Below, piece after piece: positions 1 through 7,338 of a stretch of DNA of 32,411 nt (positions within the stretch are counted from its first letter, which is position 1; every line of letters starts with the position of its first letter). The notes under the pieces were generated by a model. That model ran no database searches, was not told the origin of the DNA, and saw nothing but the letters and a program-made list of their open reading frames with translations. Origin of the DNA: Rhizobiales bacterium 62-17 (GTDB lineage Bacteria; Pseudomonadota; Alphaproteobacteria; Rhizobiales; Beijerinckiaceae). A program made the translations under genes and the position numbers. The stretch covers positions 833,391 through 865,801 of the forward strand of contig MKVW01000003.1 of the NCBI GenBank assembly GCA_001898965.1, in the 5' to 3' direction.

Positions 1-429
1 CGCTTGCACCGCGTTCTGGCCACCAGCCCGGAGAAGGTCTATCGCGCCTTCATCGAGGCGGACGCACTGGCGAAATGGCTCCCGCCGAACGGCTTTCTCT
101 GCACCGTGCACCATTTGGAAGCGAAGGTCGGCGGGACCTTCAAAATGTCGTTCCGCAACTTCACGACGGCTCAAAGCCATTCGTTTGGCGGCGAATATGT
201 CGAGCTGGTTCCGGGCCAGCGCGTGGTCTACACGGACAAATTCGACGATCCCAACCTGCCGGGCGAGATGCGGGTGACGGTGAAGTTGAAGAAAGTGCTC
301 GTTGGGACCGAGGTCGAAATCGAACAGGCAGGCATTCCCGACGCCATTCCTCCTGAGGCTTGCTATCTCGGCTGGCAGGAATCGCTGCGCAATCTGGCCC
401 GGGTTGTCGAACCTGAGATCAACCAATAG
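1..429 (+). CDS. SRPBCC / AHSA1-like domain protein (5' end missing)
   Basis: The open frame enters from the left edge and ends with TAG at 427-429, giving about 142 residues without the N-terminus. The START/Bet v1-like pattern is visible. It opens with 'ATSPEKVYRAF', typical of the first strand and helix of AHSA1 proteins. 'DALAKWLPP', a 'VGGTFKMSF' strand, 'GEYVELVPGQRVVYTDKF', and a C-terminal helix starting at 'GWQESLRNLARVVE' follow. These proteins form a hydrophobic cavity and are usually cytoplasmic; the ligand is unknown. The TTG at position 4 is probably internal, because the fold normally has a few more N-terminal residues. It converges on the OmpA-family gene across a hairpin at 452-480. 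The family call is firm; function is open. Confidence 0.85.
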   Translation, partial: RLHRVLATSPEKVYRAFIEADALAKWLPPNGFLCTVHHLEAKVGGTFKMSFRNFTTAQSHSFGGEYVELVPGQRVVYTDKFDDPNLPGEMRVTVKLKKVLVGTEVEIEQAGIPDAIPPEACYLGWQESLRNLARVVEPEINQ

Positions 430-451
430 CCTTTGCAGCGGCTGACATTGC

Positions 452-480
452 GAAGGGCACGTCGCAACGACGTGCCCTTC
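452..480. terminator. Bidirectional hairpin terminator
   Basis: A perfect 13-bp inverted repeat (GAAGGGCACGTCG / CGACGTGCCCTTC) encloses a 3-nt loop (CAA) and is followed by a T-rich stretch (481-487). It lies between two convergent genes ending at 429 (+) and 505 (-), so it can serve both. This is seen directly; termination activity is inferred. Confidence 0.85.
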
Positions 481-504
481 TTCTTTGCTCCAGACGTTCG
501 ATGC

Positions 505-2316
505 TCAACGTCTGGGCGGCGGTGGCGGGGCGCCTCCTGCGTTGGACGTTTGCCCCAACAAGGGCGTGATACGCCGAACGGTGACGCGCCGGTTCGCCCT
601 TTCGTCTCCTTGCGTGTTCACCTTCAGGAATTGCTCGCCATAGCCCTGCGTCGTCAGGTTTTCCGGCGGCACCTTGAGCCTTTCGCTGAGCGTCAACGCC
701 ACCGACTCGGCGCGACGGTCGGAAAGGGAGAGATTGTCGATATCCGAACCGACGGCATCGGTATGTCCTTCGATCAGAAAGACCTCGCTCGGATTGCGCT
801 GCACGGCCCGATTGATCGCGTTGGCGATGACGGCAAGCCTGTCGACTTGCCCGGGCGCCACCTCCCAGGAGCCGCTTTCGAACGTCACCGTGTCGATATC
901 GACCCTCGGCATTCTGTCGCGCAAGGGCGCGCTATAGCGGATTTCATCCAACGAATAGGGCCTGTCGATGCGTTCGACCGGCGGCGCAACCAGTGTGTCA
1001 TAGATCAAGCCTTGATCGGCGCGATCCATCTCCACGATATAACGCTCGCGCGGGATCGAGACATGCGGCGGTGGCATATCGATGAAGAACCCACCTGCCC
1101 CGCGCGGGCCACGCCTGGTGTTGTCGATAATGACGATGTCACGACCGCGCTGATCGCGCCGCAGACGGCGGATCAGGCGCCCATCGTCATCGGTGATCGT
1201 GACGATCTGCGTGCCATCGGGACGCACCGCGATGGTCGATAGCTCGCCACCGCGCCGTTCGGTTCGCACATCGCGGGCATCGAACCGGAAGCGATCAGCT
1301 TCGTTACGTCGAATGATCGTGCGGTCACCCTCCCGGATGATGGTGCGGCCGGGCTCCTGGATGATGGTCCGATTGCCTTGCGTCGTCTCGCGGCGCTGAC
1401 CACGAAAATCCTGCAACGATTGCCCTCTTCCCGATACGGAATCGACAGAGGGCGCCGGGCGTGGCGACTGCGTATTCTCGGCAGCCGGCGGTGTCGCAGG
1501 GTTTCCCGGACGCGGTGTATCGGCACCCTGAGGGCTAGTCGGATTGACCGGTGGATTTCCCAGCGGCTTGGCGCGATCGCCAGTAGGCGGCGTTGTCTGC
1601 GGAGTTCCTTGAGGCGCCGCCGGATTGGTCGCACCTGGCGCAGATGGCGCGGGCGCTTGCGGCTCTGGGCCGCGTGTCCCACGTCCACGCCGATCATTGG
1701 CGTCACCGGGACCACGCTCCCCGCCCTCTCGGCGTGGAGGCGTGGCCGGTGCGCCGCCTTGTGGCGGCCGAGCCTCCGGCGACGGAGCGGTTTGCGGTGC
1801 TGGAGGCTGGGGTGGCGTCGCTTGCGGACGTGTTCCCGGCGCCGGCTTGGGCTGTGCTCCTGGTGTTTGAGCTCCTGGCGTCTGCGGGGTCGCGGGCTCC
1901 GGCGCCGCCTGAGGCGACCGCCGGTTTCTCTCACCGGTGGCAGGCGCTTCCGGCGGTTTGGCGGTAGGAGGATGTTCGGCATTGGGTGCGCGCGGCCTAT
2001 TCGGTTCTGCCGCGGGCGCCCTTGGTTCGGCGGCAGGCGCTTGCGGTGCACGGGGCGCTCTCGGCGCTTCGCCGCTTGGCCGTTCCTGTCGTTCTGGCCG
2101 CTCTTGACGTTCTTGTCGTTGCTCAGGAGCTTGTCGCGCGGGTGTATCCGGCCGTTCAGCCGGCGGCTTTGCGATGGGCGGCCTCTCGCCGCCGGGTCCT
2201 TCACGTCGCTGGGATGGTTCGGCCTGAGCCATCTTGAGGGGAAGCGCAGCTGCCTCGCCTATAATGAATGAAGGGAGAGCAACCCCTACAAGAAGAAAGA
2301 ATTTAAGCCGCTTCAT
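505..2316 (-). CDS. OmpA-family protein with long Pro/Ala/Arg-rich region
   Basis: This is a 603-residue exported protein. ATG at 2316 is chosen because GGAAAGGA lies just upstream and a clear signal peptide follows (MKRLKFFLLVGVALPSFIIG, cleavage near residues 22-28). The frame is open further upstream but without a signal sequence there. Residues about 28-300 are low-complexity Pro/Ala/Gln/Arg. Residues about 314-337 hold three short tandem 'RTII' repeats (NRTII, GRTII, DRTII). After about residue 480 comes an OmpA C-terminal peptidoglycan-binding domain with 'VTFESGSWEV', 'IEGHTDAVGSD' and 'LSLSDRRAESV'. The protein ends in a proline run. It probably spans the periplasm and docks the envelope to peptidoglycan; no N-terminal OmpA barrel is visible. 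Confidence 0.88.
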   Translation of the reverse strand: MKRLKFFLLVGVALPSFIIGEAAALPLKMAQAEPSQRREGPGGERPPIAKPPAERPDTPARQAPEQRQERQERPERQERPSGEAPRAPRAPQAPAAEPRAPAAEPNRPRAPNAEHPPTAKPPEAPATGERNRRSPQAAPEPATPQTPGAQTPGAQPKPAPGTRPQATPPQPPAPQTAPSPEARPPQGGAPATPPRREGGERGPGDANDRRGRGTRGPEPQAPAPSAPGATNPAAPQGTPQTTPPTGDRAKPLGNPPVNPTSPQGADTPRPGNPATPPAAENTQSPRPAPSVDSVSGRGQSLQDFRGQRRETTQGNRTIIQEPGRTIIREGDRTIIRRNEADRFRFDARDVRTERRGGELSTIAVRPDGTQIVTITDDDGRLIRRLRRDQRGRDIVIIDNTRRGPRGAGGFFIDMPPPHVSIPRERYIVEMDRADQGLIYDTLVAPPVERIDRPYSLDEIRYSAPLRDRMPRVDIDTVTFESGSWEVAPGQVDRLAVIANAINRAVQRNPSEVFLIEGHTDAVGSDIDNLSLSDRRAESVALTLSERLKVPPENLTTQGYGEQFLKVNTQGDERANRRVTVRRITPLLGQTSNAGGAPPPPPRR

Positions 2317-2579
2317 CGAAGTCCTTTCCATCGCGATATCAATCGCGCGCGGGTCCGCCATCGCGGTGCCCTGGTCACAACGGAAGCAATCGACGAAACT
2401 GCTCTCTGGTTCCCTCCAAGATATCCACATGCGGTGCGAGGAGCCATGAACCCCTCATAACACTCAACTTTTCAGCGCGTGCGGCGGGCAAAATTGATCT
2501 ACGCAATATCGGCTCATGAAATGTGAAAGTGCTTTGAGGACTTAATGATGGACCAGACTAATCGTCATGATTCTGCCAA

Positions 2580-3476
2580 TTACTTCGTTCTGATGATCCC
2601 GCGCAGATCGGCACTCAACGCATCCAAAACAATGCGAATTTTCGGCGGCAGAAAGCTGCGGGATACGTAAGCGAGTGTAACAGTCAGTCCATCAGGACGA
2701 AATTGCGGCAGCAAGCGTTTGACTTGCCCGTTTTTGATCTCCTCCTGGAAAAACCATTCGGGCATAAGCGCAATTCCCGCGCCGCTCAGGCAGGCTTGTT
2801 TAACGACATCGGCATTGTTCGATTGTAGTCGCCCGGTGACGGCGATCCTACGGCGACCGGATGAGGTCATAAAAGCCCAATCAGAGCCGGCATCGGGATT
2901 GAGATAGATGAGACATTGATGAGCGGCCAGAGCCTCCAATGTCGTCGGCTCTCCTGTCTGCTTGAGATACTCCGGGGCTGCAACAACCACGCGCGGAAAA
3001 TTGCCGACACGCTTGGCGATCATGCTGCCGGAAACCGTTCCGAAGCGGATGGCCATATCGATGCCCTGTTCGACGAGGTCTTCGGCGAGATCGCCCGTGA
3101 CGATCTCAAGGCGAAGCGCTGGATATTTGGCCAGAATACGGTTCGCGCTCTCGACCAGATAACGTCGCGCGAAAGCCGAAGGGCTGCCTATTTTAACAAG
3201 GCCGCTCGGCAGTCCCTTCGCGCTGCCAATTTGCGCTTCGACTTCGGCAAGATCGTCGAGCATGCGCAGAGCGAAAGTCAGGAAGCGGCTGCCTTCCTCC
3301 GTCAGGCGCACGCGGCGGGTCGTGCGGCTCAGCAGCCGGACATCGAGACGTGCCTCCAATAACGCGATCTGCTTGCTGATACGCGATTGCGTTACATCAA
3401 GCTCCTCGGCGGCGCGAGAAAAGCTGTGTGACTGCGCAACCCGCACAAAGGCACCGACCGCGGCAAGAAAATCCAT
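2580..3476 (-). CDS. LysR-family transcriptional regulator
   Basis: A 298-residue protein of normal LysR length. The N-terminal winged helix-turn-helix is clear: 'FVRVAQSHSFSRAAEELDVTQSRISKQIALLEARLDVRLLSRTTRRVRLT' spans roughly residues 11-61. A LysR substrate-binding domain runs from about residue 90 to the end ('LVKIGSPSAFARRYL', 'GIALMPEWF'). The gene is divergent from the GST gene at 3587, and a palindromic LysR-type box lies between them, so it most likely controls that gene and itself. Its inducer is not evident; a small aromatic or ether-derived acid is a guess from the neighbour. Confidence 0.93.
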   Translation of the reverse strand: MDFLAAVGAFVRVAQSHSFSRAAEELDVTQSRISKQIALLEARLDVRLLSRTTRRVRLTEEGSRFLTFALRMLDDLAEVEAQIGSAKGLPSGLVKIGSPSAFARRYLVESANRILAKYPALRLEIVTGDLAEDLVEQGIDMAIRFGTVSGSMIAKRVGNFPRVVVAAPEYLKQTGEPTTLEALAAHQCLIYLNPDAGSDWAFMTSSGRRRIAVTGRLQSNNADVVKQACLSGAGIALMPEWFFQEEIKNGQVKRLLPQFRPDGLTVTLAYVSRSFLPPKIRIVLDALSADLRGIIRTK

Positions 3477-3490
3477 GGCACACCAAATTC

Positions 3491-3505
3491 ATTCCAACTA
3501 GGAAT
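3491..3505. promoter_or_regulatory. Candidate LysR-box (T-N11-A dyad)
   Basis: ATTCC-AACTA-GGAAT is a perfect 5-bp inverted repeat with a 5-nt centre and matches the T-N11-A rule of LysR-type regulators (T3492, A3504). It sits 15 bp upstream of the lysR start codon and about 80 bp upstream of the divergent GST start. Sequence match is direct; binding is inferred. Confidence 0.6.
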
Positions 3506-3586
3506 ATAAATTAGTTCTCAATTTGCCTTTTTTTGCAAGCCTCCGCTGTTCATTGTCTCAGCATCATCCCAGGAGGCGATACGGAC

Positions 3587-4378
3587 ATGCTGACGCTCTA
3601 TCACCACAACATCTCGGTCTGCGCACAGAAGGTGAGGATCGCGTTCGACGAAAAGCGGCTCGCCTACGAAGGAAAAGAGATCGACCTGATGGCTGGCGAA
3701 CATCTCGAGCCCGCCTTTCTCGCCATCAATCCCAAGGGCCTCGTTCCCGTCCTTATCCATGATGGTGAGACGATCTGCGAGTCGACTGTCATTCTCGAAT
3801 ATATCGAGGACGTTTTCCCTCAACATCCGCTGCGCCCCGCAGCGCCGGTCGCGCGCGCCAGAATGCGTACATGGACGAAGGTGCCTGACGAAGGTCTCCA
3901 CATCGCCTGCGCCTCCGTGACTTACGCCTCGGCCTTCGTTCATCAATTGCGCGCCCACCATGACAGAAAGCAATGGGAAGAGCGCATTGCGAAACTGCCG
4001 GATCGGTTCAGGGCGGCCCGTCAAAAACAGATCCTCGAGCAGGAATTCGACGCGCCGTTCGTCCGGGATGCAGTGCTGCTCCACGACAAGGTGCTGAAGG
4101 ACATGGAGACCGTGCTTGGCAGCCAGTCCTGGCTCGCGGGCGACGAGTTCTCGCTCGCCGATGTGGCGATCATTCCTTATGTCACCCGTCTCGAACGGCT
4201 CGGCCTCGATGGCATGTGGGCCGATCGACCGCATGTCGCACGCTGGTTCGAGGCCGTACGGGCGCGTCCGAGTTTCGATACCGCAATCACGGCTTTCCGC
4301 TCCAACGCTTATGACGACGAACTTAAGAAACATGGGATCAATGTTTGGCCCCTCGTCGAACGTTTGCTGGCCGCATAA
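3587..4378 (+). CDS. Glutathione S-transferase, LigF/beta-etherase-like
   Basis: The ATG at 3587 follows AGGAGG at 3571-3576, so the longer open frame upstream is discarded; the product has 263 residues. The N-terminal thioredoxin fold (about 1-82) has 'NISVCAQKVRI', the cis-Pro region 'NPKGLVPVLIHDG' and the glutathione-binding 'ESTVILEYIEDVFP'. An all-helical C-terminal domain ends with 'WLAGDEFSLADVAIIPYV'. The stretch 'INPKG-VP-L-HDG---ESTVI-EY-EDVFP' followed by 'LRPA-P--RA-MR-WTK' resembles the LigF beta-aryl etherase I recall, beyond the general GST pattern. Etherase activity is inferred, not shown. A solute-binding protein gene follows 56 bp downstream, likely in the same transcript. 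Confidence 0.88.
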   Translation: MLTLYHHNISVCAQKVRIAFDEKRLAYEGKEIDLMAGEHLEPAFLAINPKGLVPVLIHDGETICESTVILEYIEDVFPQHPLRPAAPVARARMRTWTKVPDEGLHIACASVTYASAFVHQLRAHHDRKQWEERIAKLPDRFRAARQKQILEQEFDAPFVRDAVLLHDKVLKDMETVLGSQSWLAGDEFSLADVAIIPYVTRLERLGLDGMWADRPHVARWFEAVRARPSFDTAITAFRSNAYDDELKKHGINVWPLVERLLAA

Positions 4379-4434
4379 GCCAAGCCGCGCCTTCAAGAAA
4401 ACTGGCAACACGCAAGTGATGAGGAGATCGTTCC

Positions 4435-5403
4435 ATGAAAACATTACGCGTCGGTGCGATGGCTGCACTCCTGGCTTTGGCAGCACCTTTGCCAAGCCAC
4501 GCGCTTGAAAAGATCAATTTCCTTATCGCCGCCCCTCTGGCTTTGCCCGCCTTCGGCCCGCTGATCATGGCGAAGGAGAATGGCTATTATAAAGACGCCG
4601 GATACGAGGTGGAATTCCATACCGCTCGCGGCGGACTGGATATCGCCAAACAGGTCGGGGTTGGAAATGCCGAATTCGGATTGTCACTAGGAGACGCGCC
4701 GATCGTCGTTCGCGCCAATGGCATTCCGATCAAGGTCGTAGCGACACTTGGCGGCGGAGCGCTTGGCATTATTGTTGCCCGGAAAGATCGAAATATCGAA
4801 AAAATCGAAGACCTTCGCGGCAAAAACATATCCGTCATGTCGTTTCAGGAAGCCAATTTCTATGCGGCGTTAAGCGCATTGGAAAAAGTCGGCATCAGTA
4901 AAAGCGACGCGAATATTCAAGCGGTCGGACCTTCCGGGGTGATCGGTTTGGTGCTTGCGGGCGCCGTCGATGCCTGCATTTGCACGCCGGATTGGGAAGT
5001 CGCCGTGCAGGACGGCGTCTCTCAAACGACATCGTTTCCCCTCAAGGAACATACGGCAACGACGGCGCAAGCCATCGTCGCATCCGATGAAATGATCGCC
5101 AAGAAGCCCGAAATGGTCCGCGCCATCGTTCAGGCCACGTTGAAGGGAATGCAGTTCGTTATGGAGAACCCGGAAGCGGCAACGAAAATCTATATCCGCA
5201 GCGTTCCTTCTTTCGATGGGAAGGAGGATGTGGTGCTTCGCATGTTCAAGAATTTTATCGAGCGTACCTATAAAGGGCAGAAGATTATCGGGGAGACCGA
5301 TCCGGATCTGTTGGCGCAGATCCAGAAAAGCTATGTGGACCTTGGAATCGTTTACAAAGAAGCGCCCGTCGATACATTTTACTCGAATGCATTTGTAAAA
5401 TGA
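4435..5403 (+). CDS. ABC transporter solute-binding protein, NitT/TauT (NMT1/SsuA-like) type
   Basis: A 322-residue periplasmic protein; ATG at 4435 follows GAGGAG. A signal peptide (MKTLRVGAMAALLALAAPLPSHA) is followed by the typical start 'KINFLIAAPLALPAFGPLIMAKENGYYKDAGYEVEF'. The family hallmarks 'GGLDIAKQVGVGNAEFGLSLGDAPIV' and 'EDLRGKNISVMS' are also present. Such proteins deliver sulfonates, pyrimidine precursors, aromatic acids and similar anions to an ABC permease and ATPase. No permease or ATPase gene adjoins it here, so it is either an orphan or works with a distant transporter. It lies directly behind the GST gene, suggesting that it captures a substrate or product of that enzyme. 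Confidence 0.9.
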   Translation: MKTLRVGAMAALLALAAPLPSHALEKINFLIAAPLALPAFGPLIMAKENGYYKDAGYEVEFHTARGGLDIAKQVGVGNAEFGLSLGDAPIVVRANGIPIKVVATLGGGALGIIVARKDRNIEKIEDLRGKNISVMSFQEANFYAALSALEKVGISKSDANIQAVGPSGVIGLVLAGAVDACICTPDWEVAVQDGVSQTTSFPLKEHTATTAQAIVASDEMIAKKPEMVRAIVQATLKGMQFVMENPEAATKIYIRSVPSFDGKEDVVLRMFKNFIERTYKGQKIIGETDPDLLAQIQKSYVDLGIVYKEAPVDTFYSNAFVK

Positions 5404-5460
5404 CGATCGGACGCTTCTATCGCTCCGAATTCGCATTATTGGCCATGCAATGCCCTGCTC

Positions 5461-6330
5461 CTAGGCCGCTTTTCTTCGTCCCGGCTTGCGGCCGGATCGC
5501 CGCCGAGGGATCGTCTTCGATGGCTTTCTTCGCCCACTCGCCTTAGCGCCGTCGTGGCCGATACTGCGACGCAAAGCTTCCATCAGATCAACGACATTGC
5601 CCCGATCTTCCGCCGGCTCTTCCTTGGCGACAATGGTCTTGCCGGAGGCCTTGCGTTTCACCAAAGCCCGCAAGGCCGTTTCGTATCGATCCTTGAACTT
5701 CGATGGATCGAAGGAAGATTCCTTGCTCTCCAAAATATGCTCGGCGATTTTCACCATATCCCTGGTGATACGGGGTTTGGAAATCTTGCCGACGATGTCA
5801 TCGACCTTCCTCACCTCATAAGGATAACGCAGGGTCGTGGCCATGAGAACGTCGCCGTAAGGTTCGATCGCCATGACATGCTCGCGATTGGTCAAAACGA
5901 TCCGGGCCAAAGCGACACGCCCCTTGTCTTTCATCGCATCGCGGATCACGGCAAAAGCATCGGCGCCGACCTTACCTTGCGGGGCGAGGTAGTACGGACG
6001 GTCACGGTATAAATCCTCCACGTCTTCGGCCGGTACAAAGCTGTCGATATCGATCGTTTTGCTGCTTTCGATTTTGATGGCGTCCAGATCCTCTTCGTCG
6101 ATCTCGACATATCTTCCCTTGCCGATCTCGTAGCCGCGACCCTTGTTCTCTTTGTCGACGGTACGGCCCGTCACTTCATCGACCATCTGTTGGCGCAGGC
6201 GATGTTTGGTCTTGCGATTGATCTGGTGAAAATGCGTCTTTTCCGCCGCAGTCGTGGCCGGAAAAAGCGCGATCGGGCAGCTCACGAGAGAGAGTTTGAG
6301 CGCGCCTTTCCAGTAAGGGCGTATCGGCAT
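5461..6330 (-). CDS. ku: Non-homologous end-joining protein Ku
   Basis: A 289-residue bacterial Ku. The family start 'RPYWKGALKLSLVSCPIALFPAT' is intact, and the core continues through 'FHQINRKTKHRLRQQ', 'GYEIGKGRYVEIDEEDL', 'KTIDIDSFVP', 'YYLAP' and 'RIVLTNREHVMAIEP'. The tail (about 255-289) is strongly basic (RRKPSK, PRRRSGRKPGRRK), as in Ku proteins whose C-terminus contacts DNA. The homodimer encircles double-strand ends and recruits LigD. AGGGGAA precedes the ATG. No ligD lies in the window. The gene is convergent with the solute-binding protein gene, 57 bp apart. Confidence 0.96.
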   Translation of the reverse strand: MPIRPYWKGALKLSLVSCPIALFPATTAAEKTHFHQINRKTKHRLRQQMVDEVTGRTVDKENKGRGYEIGKGRYVEIDEEDLDAIKIESSKTIDIDSFVPAEDVEDLYRDRPYYLAPQGKVGADAFAVIRDAMKDKGRVALARIVLTNREHVMAIEPYGDVLMATTLRYPYEVRKVDDIVGKISKPRITRDMVKIAEHILESKESSFDPSKFKDRYETALRALVKRKASGKTIVAKEEPAEDRGNVVDLMEALRRSIGHDGAKASGRRKPSKTIPRRRSGRKPGRRKAA

Positions 6331-6576
6331 GACGGTTCCCCTATCAGCAAAATGCCAAATTTAACGCGCGGTTATGCGGATCAGTTGCGTTGGCGCGGAA
6401 TCGAGAAATAACGCGGAACGATCGATCCGGTGACGCATTGGCTTGATGTCCGCTCGAGAGGGAGCGGATGGCAGGCACGGAACCTCCAAGGCTCGCGCGC
6501 CGCTCCGCTGCTGAGCCGTCCTCAGCGGGGCTCCTCGTTGCTCAAATCGAAGCGACGCGCTGCTTGAGAATCTGCG

Positions 6577-7266
6577 TCATTCTTCCGAGAAATGGCGCAT
6601 CACACTCGCCAGTTTGTTTCGCAGATGATCGCTCAGGATGACAGCCAGGCGCGGCCCATCGCGATCTTGCAGCGCCGCCAGGATATGTTCGTGTTCCTCG
6701 ATGGCGGCACGCCAGCGGTCTGAATCGTCATTGGCCATGTAGCGGGCGCGATGGATGCGTCCTGCCAGCATCTGATGGGTCGCGAATAGAGTTTCGTTGC
6801 CTGAGCCGATCAGAATGGCGCGATGAATGGCCTGGTTGAGCTTGAAATAGGTCGGCCGATCCCCTGCCTTGAAACTTTCGACCATCTGATCGTGCAGTTT
6901 GGCAACGGCTTCGATCTCGGCATCGCTCATCCGCGCGCAGGCCAAGGAGCCTGAAAGCGCCTCGAGTGCGCCCATGATCGGAAACACCTCTTCAAGGTCA
7001 GCGCGTGTGAGCGCCGCGACCGTGGCGCCCCTATTCTGATTGAGATTGATCAATCCTTCCGAGGCCAAGACTTTAAGAGCTTCGCGTAGCGGCGTGCGGG
7101 ACACGCCGAACCGTTCGCACAACTCGCGCTCCGAGACCTTCCGGCCGGCCGGCAGCGCGCCCTCCACGATCATGTCGCGCAATCGCGCCGCCAGTTCCTC
7201 ATGCAGGCTGCGGCGGGAGATGGGCACCACCATCACATCCGCGGTCGAATTCGCTTCCATCGGCAT
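6577..7266 (-). CDS. GntR-family regulator, FadR/FCD subfamily
   Basis: A 229-residue protein. The winged HTH is at about 20-80: 'LRDMIVEGALPAGRKVSERELCERFGVSRTPLREALKVLASEGL'. An all-helical FCD ligand domain follows (about 90-220), with 'HRAILIGSGN' and 'EHEHILAALQDRD...LSDHLRN' carrying the usual His/Asp metal-ligand positions. Start choice: two ATGs two codons apart (7266, 7260); the first has GAAGGG 7 nt upstream. It is divergent from the aminotransferase operon, with a perfect 20-bp palindrome overlapping its own -10. Autoregulation and local control of that operon are therefore likely. FCD regulators usually sense organic acids and act as repressors. Confidence 0.92.
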   Translation of the reverse strand: MPMEANSTADVMVVPISRRSLHEELAARLRDMIVEGALPAGRKVSERELCERFGVSRTPLREALKVLASEGLINLNQNRGATVAALTRADLEEVFPIMGALEALSGSLACARMSDAEIEAVAKLHDQMVESFKAGDRPTYFKLNQAIHRAILIGSGNETLFATHQMLAGRIHRARYMANDDSDRWRAAIEEHEHILAALQDRDGPRLAVILSDHLRNKLASVMRHFSEE

Positions 7267-7296
7267 CAGCCGGCCCTTCGCTTGACTCTCAAAATC

Positions 7297-7316
7297 GAAT
7301 TATGCATTCATAATTC
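7297..7316. promoter_or_regulatory. Candidate GntR operator (8-4-8 perfect palindrome)
   Basis: GAATTATG-CATT-CATAATTC is an exact inverted repeat in the 72-bp space between the gntR start (7266) and the aminotransferase start (7339). It covers the candidate -10 of the regulator gene and lies about 23 bp upstream of the aminotransferase start codon. FadR-type regulators bind short AT-rich dyads, so this is the obvious operator candidate. Confidence 0.7.
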
Positions 7317-7326
7317 AAATAATCAA
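7299..7326 (-). promoter_or_regulatory. Candidate promoter of the gntR gene
   Basis: Read on the minus strand, TTGATT (7326-7321) and CATAAT (7304-7299) are separated by 16 bp. Both are close to sigma-70-type consensus. The -10 falls inside the palindrome at 7297-7316, the layout expected for autorepression. Confidence 0.5.
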
Positions 7327-7338
7327 TGGGAGGTCGCT

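Noticed and set aside
1378..2271. 297-codon Arg/Trp-rich open frame opposite the OmpA-family gene
   Set aside because: Produced by the proline-rich coding strand read in reverse; no domain or RBS.
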